The notes under the pieces are model-generated. The model saw nothing but the letters and a program-made list of their open reading frames with translations. It ran no database searches and was not told the origin of the DNA. DNA of 5,596 nt from an uncultured Ignavibacteria bacterium (GTDB lineage: Bacteria; Bacteroidota; Ignavibacteria; Kapaibacteriales; UBA961): NCBI GenBank assembly GCA_937868245.1, contig CALMMI010000259.1:1-5596 (forward strand), read 5' to 3'. Shown piece after piece: positions 1 to 4,489 of the stretch. The translations under genes and the position numbers were made by a program. Positions within the stretch are counted from its first letter, which is position 1. Each line of letters opens with the position of its first letter.

Positions 1-125
1 ATATCAAAAAGCCCGGGAATAATCAATCCAAAAGCTGGGATAGCTACCAATGCTTTCGGTAAATATTCAATTATTCTTCTCATTATTTTTTCAAAGACTG
101 GTTTGTTTTCTTGCGTAGATGGCAT
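1..125 (-). CDS. Small membrane protein, N-terminal part (runs off left edge)
   Basis: Reading leftward from the ATG at 125-123, the frame is open for 41 codons to the window edge: MPSTQENKPVFEKIMRR, then a hydrophobic stretch at about residues 22-40 (LPKALVAIPAFGLIIPGLF) that looks like a membrane segment. Two in-frame stops (TAA TAA) lie four codons upstream, so this ATG is the first possible start. No good Shine-Dalgarno is visible; a GGGG lies about 13 nt upstream. The charged N-terminus before the hydrophobic segment does not look like a cleavable signal peptide. I do not recognise the family. It lies on the same strand as the holin-like gene at 724-1119 and could belong to the same phage-like group, but that rests on position only. 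Confidence 0.6.
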   Translation of the reverse strand, partial: MPSTQENKPVFEKIMRRIIEYLPKALVAIPAFGLIIPGLFD

Positions 126-250
126 AAGAATTTATTAAACCCCATTATATTTAAAAATATATTATTTATATAAATACCAATTATTACAATACATTCTTAT
201 TAAAAGTATATTTAGAATGGTAATCGTAACACTTGTCATGATTTTAATCT

Positions 251-308
251 CTCACAAAATTACCCATATCCAGCCCCACCTCCATTACTCCAAAAACTAC
301 TCAATTAT
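251..308 (-). repeat. 58-bp direct repeat, copy A
   Basis: This aligns without gaps to 3194-3251 in the same orientation: 13/13 identical at 251-263, only 6/21 in the C-rich middle (264-284), and 21/24 at 285-308, so about 40 of 58. The middle has diverged while both ends are kept. The identity extends past the stop codon of the short frame it contains, so coding constraint alone does not explain it. It could be a duplicated gene 3' end, a recombination scar or a shared 3' element. Confidence 0.6.
260..304 (-). pseudogene. Possible C-terminal fragment of a barrel-type protein (14 codons)
   Basis: On the minus strand, the 14 codons before the TAA at 262-260 read LSSFWSNGGGAGYG. The matching piece at 3203-3244 reads SRFWSNGGIRVKM. 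The FWSNGG motif followed by a few alternating residues and a stop resembles, from memory, the end of the small Bacteroidota barrel family to which the gene at 5162 belongs. An in-frame TAA directly precedes the fragment and there is no start codon, so it cannot be a gene on its own. The homology is too short to be certain. Confidence 0.3.
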
Positions 309-338
309 TTAGGTAAGGCAGACTATTACAACAGACCT
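306..338. repeat. Divergent copy of the AGGTCGGTTG palindromic element
   Basis: Positions 311-338 match 549-576 at 20 of 28 bases without gaps, starting with AGGT.AGG and ending with TACAAC.GACCT; the preceding TATTT is also shared. The inner stem has decayed here, so it would fold poorly. It sits directly against the shared block at 251-308, at the 5' side of the minus-strand fragment at 260-304. Confidence 0.5.
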
Positions 339-420
339 CGCTACAAACACCTATACACAACTACAGTTTCAACAATAGTCATAACTTGAATCGCGGAATA
401 GGTGGAGTATTCTATAGATT

Positions 421-546
421 CTATACGTTATCTACCGTAGTATTGATTTGCTGCCCGCCCTTATTATTATCAACTGGAACTTCCTCCGTCTGCACCAAAT
501 TCTGAAACGGCTTTGTTCTGTTGAGAACATAACCCGAAATTACTAT
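421..546 (-). pseudogene. 3' fragment of an unrecognised gene (41 codons)
   Basis: The minus-strand frame from 546 to the TAG at 423-421 reads IVISGYVLNRTKPFQN, then a polar tail with TEEVPVDNNKGG and ending TTVDNV. Composition looks like real protein: a hydrophobic start followed by a charged, Asn/Gln-rich C-terminal tail. There is no ATG, GTG or TTG start; an in-frame TAA at 549-547 lies directly upstream, inside the edge of a palindromic element. The likeliest reading is the C-terminal end of a small membrane or tail-associated protein whose 5' part was lost when the repeat arrived or recombined. The tail is of the same type as that of the holin-like protein at 724-1119 but is not obviously the same sequence. 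Function unknown. Confidence 0.45.
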
Positions 547-553
547 TTAGGTC

Positions 554-576
554 AGGTCGGTTGCTACAACCGACCT
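554..576. repeat. 10-bp-stem palindrome AGGTCGGTTG-CTA-CAACCGACCT
   Basis: Perfect 10-bp inverted repeat with a 3-nt loop. The plus-strand 3' side continues TCCTTTT, a weak T-run; on the minus strand, where the local genes lie, no T-run follows, so it is a poor terminator for them. The outward sequence AGGTC is repeated just before it (549-553). Its right half with flank (566-591) recurs at 668-693. Confidence 0.75.
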
Positions 577-593
577 TCCTTTTAAGCGTCTTT

Positions 594-626
594 ACGTTGA
601 GGCAGTTGTAACAACTGCCTCAACGT
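594..626. repeat. Perfect 15-bp-stem hairpin with TAA loop
   Basis: ACGTTGAGGCAGTTG at 594-608 is the exact reverse complement of 612-626, with a TAA loop at 609-611. The core (AGTTG-TAA-CAACT) has the same architecture as the element at 554-576 (GGTTG-CTA-CAACC), so the two look like diverged members of one REP-like family. No T-run follows on either strand, so an intrinsic terminator is unlikely despite the strong stem. Confidence 0.8.
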
Positions 627-667
627 GGTTGTTACTATGTTTATAACTTGGAAATGTACGGCGATAT

Positions 668-693
668 ACAACCGACCTTCCTTCTAAGCTTCT
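668..693. repeat. Right half copy of the palindromic element
   Basis: This 26-bp stretch matches 566-591 with two mismatches (C for T at 684, T for G at 690), covering the right stem arm CAACCGACCT and its downstream flank. A possible left half, GGTTG at 627-631, lies 37 bp away, so this may be an interrupted palindrome. It lies about 30 bp beyond the stop codon of the holin-like gene. Confidence 0.65.
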
Positions 694-723
694 ATAGGAA
701 ATTATCATTGCAATTACTTTTAT

Positions 724-1119
724 TCAACCATTATTTACCGGCTGGTTGACATTTGCCGGCTGATTTGCTACGGAAGCATTCACTTGTGTGTCTTTTGCAG
801 CTTTTATGTATTCCAAAATTGGATTCCAGAGTTTTGATCCTCCGCTTACTAACAGTGCGCCAATGGCATACCCTTTCCATGTATTGTCAAATAGAGTTCC
901 CCATGCGTTTTGCAAGGGATCCTGTGCAAGTATTATTGTTACAAGGCTACACACTAACGTTAAAAAATATACAAAAAATAAACGTATACGCTCCTTTTCA
1001 GGATTATCATTTTTATTTTCCAAAAAACCAAAAGGTTTTTTTACTATTTCCACCAAACGCTCATTTGCAATGCTTAGAGCAATAATAATTGATACTGTTT
1101 GTGAAATGTCAATGTTCAT
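724..1119 (-). CDS. Holin-like small membrane protein, 131 aa
   Basis: The 131-residue product has hydrophobic segments at about residues 5-26 (with the charged motif NERLVEIVKK at its end), 47-65 (LFFVYFLTLVCSLVTIILA, the clearest) and 83-102 (GYAIGALLVSGGSKLWNPIL). Between the first two is a charged loop rich in E, K and N, and the tail is a soluble Asn/Pro/Gln-rich stretch with NQP twice. Size and two-to-three-segment topology fit phage holin-type proteins of Bacteroidota, but no family-defining motif proves it; it could be any small inner-membrane protein. The ATG at 1119 has AGGA (1130-1127) seven bases upstream. A phage-type lysozyme lacking a signal peptide lies upstream on the same strand, which supports a lysis role by context. 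The function is inferred. Confidence 0.7.
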   Translation of the reverse strand: MNIDISQTVSIIIALSIANERLVEIVKKPFGFLENKNDNPEKERIRLFFVYFLTLVCSLVTIILAQDPLQNAWGTLFDNTWKGYAIGALLVSGGSKLWNPILEYIKAAKDTQVNASVANQPANVNQPVNNG

Positions 1120-1270
1120 TTTTTTTTCCTCGTAAAAAATAAAGAAATATAGAAATTAGTTTTTGTTGAAGATGCTTTAACGTTTAATACTAGTATTCAT
1201 ATAAACTTGCTGCGTGTTCTAAGTATCAGGTCTCAATTATAATACTATATCTCAAGCAGTGTCTATTCAA

Positions 1271-2245
1271 TTACATACCAACTTTAATATCAATAGTGGG
1301 AATAACCTTATCGCTTTTCGTATCATAGACGATCCTTCCCAAAAGCCAGTAATTGTCTATAAAATTATATTCTGCACCAAAACTGAATTGCCAATTCGGC
1401 TTATATTCCTTTGCAGCGAGAAGCGAAAAATCCAGTGTTCCCTTTAGCTCGTTAATGCCATAGTGCCCGCGAACAGCGAATCCACTGGAGGTAGTATCAT
1501 ACCCGTTGCGATGTTGCTGTAAAAAAGATATATTGGCATTGATTTGTATCATATCCCCAAGTTGATAGGTGTAAACACCCCACGCCTGAATTCTTCTGTT
1601 ACCCACGCTGAGCATATCATACGATCCATCTGAGGAAGTAAAACCTGCAGCAACCGCCAGGGTGAGTACATTTTTATTCCATAATAATTTTTCAACCGTG
1701 TCCTTAACCATTTCTCGTAACAAATTGAAGTCTTTATTGGGACCGACAAGGTCATTTGCAGTTTTTGCAATTTCAGTTTGATATGCGGGATTAGTACGAA
1801 CTGTTGAAATATCAATATTGTGTTTACTTGCAACACTTTTCTCAGCTTCGGCAATGATCTCATTGCTTGAGGCAGTTAAGTTGTTGATTAGAGAGTCAAA
1901 TGTAGTATTTTTCTGGGCATTGATTTCATTCAAAATGTCCCACCGTATTCCTAACGCTACCGAACGGACAGGCGAGAGATTGGTAGCGTAGGAGAGTGCA
2001 ACCGGGATTTTTAACCGTTTGTAAAAACTATATTCAACCCCCCAAGGACTCTGATTCACAGTTTCGGAGAGGATTGCCGTCCCGATATTTACCATAAATT
2101 CTTTCGATGAAGATGCCCGTAAGATTGCAGTAGGTTGCTGTTGTACAGCCGTAAAAGCGGGTGCATCGGGAATTGCAAAATCAGTTTGTGCCTTTAATGA
2201 GGAGAATGCAACCGCGAGTAAAACAATTAGTACACTTTTTTTCAT
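1271..2245 (-). CDS. Secreted outer-membrane beta-barrel protein, 324 aa
   Basis: The protein starts MKKSVLIVLLAVAF with a signal peptide whose likely cleavage is SLKA|Q after residue 19. The mature start has IPDAPAF and PTAILRASSSKEF, a pattern I recall from other Bacteroidota envelope proteins but cannot name. Residues about 53-104 and 193-323 alternate as amphipathic strands (for example WQFSFGAEYNF, YWLLGRIVY, TIDIKVGM at the end), as in an outer-membrane barrel. Residues about 106-188 are instead polar, Asn/Lys/Glu-rich and helical in appearance, an unusual insert. I chose the ATG at 2245 because GAGG lies six bases upstream and MKK gives a normal signal peptide; the ATG at 2257, four codons earlier, overlaps the upstream gene's stop as ATGA but has no Shine-Dalgarno. 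The overlap indicates translational coupling with the 117-aa gene. Role unknown: pore, adhesin or part of a release system. Confidence 0.8.
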   Translation of the reverse strand: MKKSVLIVLLAVAFSSLKAQTDFAIPDAPAFTAVQQQPTAILRASSSKEFMVNIGTAILSETVNQSPWGVEYSFYKRLKIPVALSYATNLSPVRSVALGIRWDILNEINAQKNTTFDSLINNLTASSNEIIAEAEKSVASKHNIDISTVRTNPAYQTEIAKTANDLVGPNKDFNLLREMVKDTVEKLLWNKNVLTLAVAAGFTSSDGSYDMLSVGNRRIQAWGVYTYQLGDMIQINANISFLQQHRNGYDTTSSGFAVRGHYGINELKGTLDFSLLAAKEYKPNWQFSFGAEYNFIDNYWLLGRIVYDTKSDKVIPTIDIKVGM

Positions 2246-2253
2246 TGGTTGCC

Positions 2254-2607
2254 TCATTGAAACATAAAACTGGAAATAGAAATTGTTTCGGTTAGAGTAT
2301 CATCTATAGTATTATTACTGTCAATCGAAGTGTAGAAGCTGACATCTACATTGCTTCCATTTATCAGAGTATAATCAACACGAAGCATTTTCCCTTTTAG
2401 AACCTGTGCCTGCATTTGTATCGGGAAAATATCAGGAATATTATCAGTATTTGTCCCATGCCTTATGTTCTGCTTTACATTGTCATAAATCAACCATATT
2501 TGATAATTTACCATAATTTTATTTGTTTCTTCGAATTGAGGCATTTCAACCGTAACCATAACAGGATCAACCGCATTGGCGGGTATTGTAATTGTTTTAT
2601 ATGACAT
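2254..2607 (-). CDS. Unrecognised beta-rich protein, 117 aa
   Basis: The product starts MSYKTITIPANAVDPV and has alternating polar/hydrophobic stretches (VTVEMPQF, IMVNYQIWLIY, LRVDYTLINGS, VDVSFYTSI, ETISISSFMF) suggesting a small beta-sandwich; it has no cysteine, signal peptide or membrane segment. The ATG at 2607 has AGAGAG eight bases upstream; a GTG at 2616 would add three residues but lies on top of that site, so 2607 is preferred. Its stop overlaps the ATG at 2257 of the barrel reading frame, and the two are very likely one transcription unit. Without an export signal it is probably cytoplasmic or carried by a particle; structural phage or tail-associated proteins of this size can look like this, but I recognise no family. 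Confidence 0.75.
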   Translation of the reverse strand: MSYKTITIPANAVDPVMVTVEMPQFEETNKIMVNYQIWLIYDNVKQNIRHGTNTDNIPDIFPIQMQAQVLKGKMLRVDYTLINGSNVDVSFYTSIDSNNTIDDTLTETISISSFMFQ

Positions 2608-2673
2608 ATCACACACTCTCTCTGATAAATTAAAATAAAGTTTGTTAAGCCGATGAGATATTTAGTTTGAAAT

Positions 2674-2679
2674 ATTATA
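2674..2679 (-). promoter_or_regulatory. Candidate -10 box for the 117-aa/barrel unit
   Basis: The minus strand reads CTG-TATAAT, a perfect -10 consensus, 66 bases upstream of the ATG at 2607. The region 17-20 bases further upstream has only weak matches to TTGACA (TTCAAT), and Bacteroidota often use a different promoter form, so this is a tentative site. Confidence 0.25.
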
Positions 2680-2817
2680 CAGTTTAGAATCGATAGGTAA
2701 TTGAACATATCGACTAGTTCAGTGCTAACCGAACTTGTATGTAGTTCTGAGTTCCTGATAGTCGCGAAAGCCGCCTACAAAATAATACAATGAAATTAGA
2801 AATAAAATATTCACGCG

Positions 2818-2924
2818 TGTCATCCTGTACTTGATTCAGGATCTCGGTTGCTGTCTAGTACTGCTGATTCGGACGTGCTATTTCTACGTTCTAGCGAAGA
2901 TGCTGAATCAAGTTCAGCATGACA
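2818..2924. repeat. Imperfect inverted repeat of the dispersed TGTCATCCTGAACTTG type
   Basis: The left arm (2818-2846, TGTCATCCTGTACTTGATTC onward) pairs with the right arm (2895-2924) with three mismatches and one extra base; the loop is about 48 bp. Each arm is itself a small palindrome around CTTGATTCAG / CTGAATCAAG. From memory, this TCATCCTGAACTTGATTCAGGAT sequence type is dispersed in intergenic regions of many bacterial genomes, and its reading frame gives the familiar artefact LNQVQHD, seen here in the plus frame near 2900-2930. It is most likely a non-autonomous MITE- or REP-like element. Confidence 0.75.
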
Positions 2925-3105
2925 GGATAATTATTTTACATGCTAAACACGAGATGCCATTTACAGCCTCACGTTATCGGATGCTAAGCATTTTCAAGTA
3001 CTTATACGAAATCTTCACTTGCTTTAATAACGTCCTACTACTACGTATGATTAAAAAACCGACCGGTTCACGATGTAATCCGAAAATAAATGGAGGAGAC
3101 TTATC

Positions 3106-3135
3106 ATGAATATTCATAAGTTATGTTTGTATTGA
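3106..3135 (+). CDS. Nine-codon ORF behind a strong Shine-Dalgarno (leader or gene stump)
   Basis: GGAGGAG at 3092-3098 stands seven bases before ATG 3106, an excellent ribosome site, yet the frame reads only MNIHKLCLY and stops at TGA 3135. The site is comparable to the AAGGAGG before the gene at 5162, so it may be the surviving 5' end of a plus-strand gene lost by deletion. A leader peptide is the alternative, but no gene follows on the plus strand. Confidence 0.25.
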   Translation: MNIHKLCLY

Positions 3136-3178
3136 ATAAATTATTACCACAATTAACATTACAAAGCCAATAATAAAT

Positions 3179-3196
3179 GAGAGGAATCTTCCCCTC
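3179..3196 (-). terminator. Possible weak terminator after the lysozyme
   Basis: On the minus strand GAGGGG-AAGATT-CCTCTC forms a 6-bp stem (one G-T pair) with a 6-nt loop, followed by ATTTATTATT. It lies about 55 bases beyond the lysozyme stop. The stem is short and the T-run interrupted, so the call is tentative. Confidence 0.35.
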
Positions 3197-3251
3197 ACAA
3201 AATTACATCTTCACCCTTATCCCCCCGTTACTCCAAAATCTACTCTATTTT
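3194..3251 (-). repeat. 58-bp direct repeat, copy B
   Basis: Second copy of the block at 251-308 (about 40/58 identical, no gaps). The similarity ends at 3251, inside the lysozyme stop codon (3252-3250), so the lysozyme coding sequence abuts the block directly. This sharp boundary suggests a junction rather than chance. Confidence 0.6.
3203..3244 (-). pseudogene. Possible C-terminal fragment of a barrel-type protein (13 codons)
   Basis: On the minus strand, SRFWSNGGIRVKM runs to a TAA at 3205-3203. It resembles a barrel-protein terminus: an aromatic/Gly motif, then a final strand GIRVKM, compare IDIKVGM ending the barrel protein at 1271. An in-frame TAG lies immediately before it and the lysozyme stop three bases further, so it has no start and is not translated by itself. 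Confidence 0.3.
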
Positions 3252-3771
3252 ACTTTGACATAAATAACTTTGCCTCAGCTCTCCTCCTGATGAACAACCC
3301 GGGTATAGATATTTTTTTACCTAAAACTTTACCCTTATCCCATTTCACAAACTCTGCGGCTGCCCCTATATAGTCACCTTCGTTTAGCTTCCTTAAGAGT
3401 TTTGAGTTTTTTAGGTTTGCCATTCCTACATTGTATGCAAAGCTTACCAGAGCGGCGAACTGGTTGTCGTTTAGTTCAACGGTAACAACAGCTTGTACAT
3501 CCCTGCAAAAAGTTACCAATTGACCTGCAAACAAATCCTCAGCCTGCTGGATTGTAATTCCTCCGGGATAGAGTGCCAGTGCCCGCTGCTTGTCGGCACT
3601 ACCGCGAAGTAACCTTCCACCCTCACTGATTGCGTGTCCATATCCAATTGTCCAAACTCTTGTCGGGTCGAGATAGGGGTCTAATTTTGGTGTGGTGGTA
3701 TCACCATCACGAATTCTTTCGAATGATTTGATAAAATCAATACCTTTCTGACTAATACTGCGAAGTGCCAT
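3250..3771 (-). CDS. Phage-type lysozyme (endolysin), GH24 family, 173 aa
   Basis: It cleaves the beta-1,4 link between N-acetylmuramic acid and N-acetylglucosamine in peptidoglycan. The GH24 catalytic set is visible: Glu18 in KSFERIRDG, Asp35 and Thr41 in LDPTRVWTIGYGH, with the family's five-residue gap between Asp and Thr. Between Glu18 and Asp35 there are 16 residues rather than the usual eight or so, a loop with DGDTTTPKLDP. Further family marks are NQFAALVSFAYNVG (103-116) and the end GLFIRRRAEAKLFM. Length is normal. There is no signal peptide or N-terminal anchor, so passage to the periplasm would need a holin; the protein at 724-1119 is a candidate. AGAGG lies four to five bases before ATG 3771. 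The stop directly abuts the shared 58-bp block. The active-site residues are intact, so the enzyme is probably functional. Confidence 0.93.
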   Translation of the reverse strand: MALRSISQKGIDFIKSFERIRDGDTTTPKLDPYLDPTRVWTIGYGHAISEGGRLLRGSADKQRALALYPGGITIQQAEDLFAGQLVTFCRDVQAVVTVELNDNQFAALVSFAYNVGMANLKNSKLLRKLNEGDYIGAAAEFVKWDKGKVLGKKISIPGLFIRRRAEAKLFMSK

Positions 3772-3926
3772 AAATCCTCTGAATGTTTATATATGTTTCT
3801 AAGTGTTTGGAGATAAATAAGTTGAATTGTGTACAGTATGATTGGAAATCAAAAAAATCCAATCGTTTGAAAAAAAGAAAATATTCCTACAAAGTTATAG
3901 GATAATAAAATATTAAACAAACGTAT

Positions 3927-3968
3927 CGCACGATTTCAACGCACGATTTCAACGCACGATTTCAACGC
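3927..3968. repeat. Three perfect tandem copies of CGCACGATTTCAA
   Basis: Copies at 3927-3939, 3940-3952 and 3953-3965, followed by a partial CGC. All three are identical, implying recent expansion or slippage. The unit is GC-richer than its surroundings. There are no spacers, so it is not a CRISPR. It lies 156 bp upstream of the lysozyme start and could be a regulatory protein-binding array or simply a neutral minisatellite. Confidence 0.85.
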
Positions 3969-4137
3969 TATTTATCGCATTCACATTTCATCAACTGTAG
4001 TTGTAACTATATGATAAAAAAAGATTTCATAAAAATGAAATATTCTGTATGTGCTGTTAATAGTTTGATAAGAAGAAAAGTGGGGTATAATTCTGTAGTT
4101 GTAGGATGAAAATAATTGGTAGGGGTATATACTCAGC

Positions 4138-4153
4138 ATACATATATATGTAT
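4138..4153. promoter_or_regulatory. 16-bp perfect palindrome ATACATATATATGTAT
   Basis: A perfect dyad in the divergent region, about 340 bp before the gene at 4490. It could be an operator for a dimeric regulator, but alternating AT sequence makes palindromes easily by chance. Confidence 0.2.
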
Positions 4154-4189
4154 ATCAAAAATAACTGCAACTTTCCGGATAAAAGTTCG

Positions 4190-4396
4190 TTATACACATC
4201 GAAGGTGACTAAAAGAAGGTGATAAGGCGTGAACAGGCAGCTGTTTGATACGTGTTCTAAATGAATACGGAAATCTTATTTCAGAGTAATAGTCAGCATC
4301 AATCAAACAAACTGCTTCGTTCAGAGATATAAGTAATCTCCGGCGATGCTCTTCACAAGACGAACACCCCCGAAGGTTTTTTATCCTACTTGCCAC
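4190..4396 (-). pseudogene. Doubtful ORF with PAS-like stretch, possible sensor-gene remnant
   Basis: A 68-codon frame from a GTG at 4396. The piece EEHRRRLLISLNEAVCLIDADY resembles the linker and first strand of PAS domains in sensor kinases (pattern: charged helix, LL-SLN-AV-LIDAD). After that the sequence (YSFRTRIKQLPVHALSPSF) no longer follows a PAS fold. There is no Shine-Dalgarno and a stop lies four codons upstream of the GTG. It may be a decayed fragment of a histidine-kinase or other PAS gene, or a chance ORF. Confidence 0.2.
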
Positions 4397-4489
4397 AATA
4401 CTACGTCACCGAAGAAATTCCTATAAAAATACTATTAATTGTATTCATAAATATTATAAACAATAGTTCAATTTATTCAGGAAACCGTT

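Larger units (their letters stand above)
126..723. other. 600-bp repeat-rich gap with gene fragments
   Basis: No intact gene is supported here on either strand. The gap holds an AT-rich start (126-250), one copy of a 58-bp shared block (251-308), a cluster of related palindromes (306-338, 554-576, 594-626, 668-693) and two apparent 3' gene fragments on the minus strand (260-304 and 421-546). It reads as a decayed recombination-prone stretch between the holin-like gene and the left-edge membrane protein. Confidence 0.6.
2608..3249. other. 640-bp gap with repeat, orphan start site and gene fragment
   Basis: Between the lysozyme and the 117-aa gene no full-length gene is supported. Recognisable content: a candidate -10 box (2674-2679), an imperfect inverted repeat (2818-2924), a strong ribosome site before a nine-codon ORF (3092-3135), a hairpin (3179-3196) and the second copy of the 58-bp block (3194-3251). 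The plus-strand ORF at 2831-3109 is an accident of the repeat. Confidence 0.6.
3772..4489. other. 720-bp divergent region, mostly non-coding
   Basis: This separates the minus-strand lysozyme from the plus-strand ferritin-like gene and should hold promoters for both, but I see no convincing -35/-10 pair. It contains a 13-bp tandem repeat (3927-3968), a 16-bp palindrome (4138-4153) and one doubtful minus-strand ORF (4190-4396). The first 250 bases are very AT-rich. Confidence 0.55.

Noticed and set aside
432..530. Minus-strand ORF MFSTEQSRF... of 32 codons with an ATG
   Set aside because: It overlaps the fragment at 421-546, whose frame has far more protein-like composition; this one is Arg/Ile-rich and lacks a ribosome site.
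554..626. Intrinsic terminators at the strong hairpins
   Set aside because: No T-run follows on the minus strand, where all nearby genes lie; on the plus strand only a weak TCCTTTT follows the first one.
753..1135. Plus-strand ORFs opposite the holin-like gene
   Set aside because: They are antisense shadows of the well-supported 131-aa minus-strand gene, which has a Shine-Dalgarno and membrane segments.
1549..1863. Minus-strand 104-codon ORF inside the barrel gene
   Set aside because: Out-of-frame shadow of the 324-aa protein, rich in Arg/Leu, with no start signal.
2508..2708. Minus-strand 66-codon ORF overlapping the 117-aa gene start
   Set aside because: It covers the promoter/RBS region and the out-of-frame 5' end of the 117-aa gene; no ribosome site.
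2831..3109. Plus-strand ORF of 92 codons
   Set aside because: It is read through the inverted repeat at 2818-2924 and contains the LNQVQHD artefact typical of that repeat; its composition is not protein-like.
3927..3968. CRISPR array
   Set aside because: The units are directly adjacent with no spacers and only 13 bp long; no cas gene is present.
4439..4460. Promoter TTGTAT / TATAAA before the gene at 4490
   Set aside because: The spacing between the two hexamers is only 10 bp, too short for a sigma-70 promoter.
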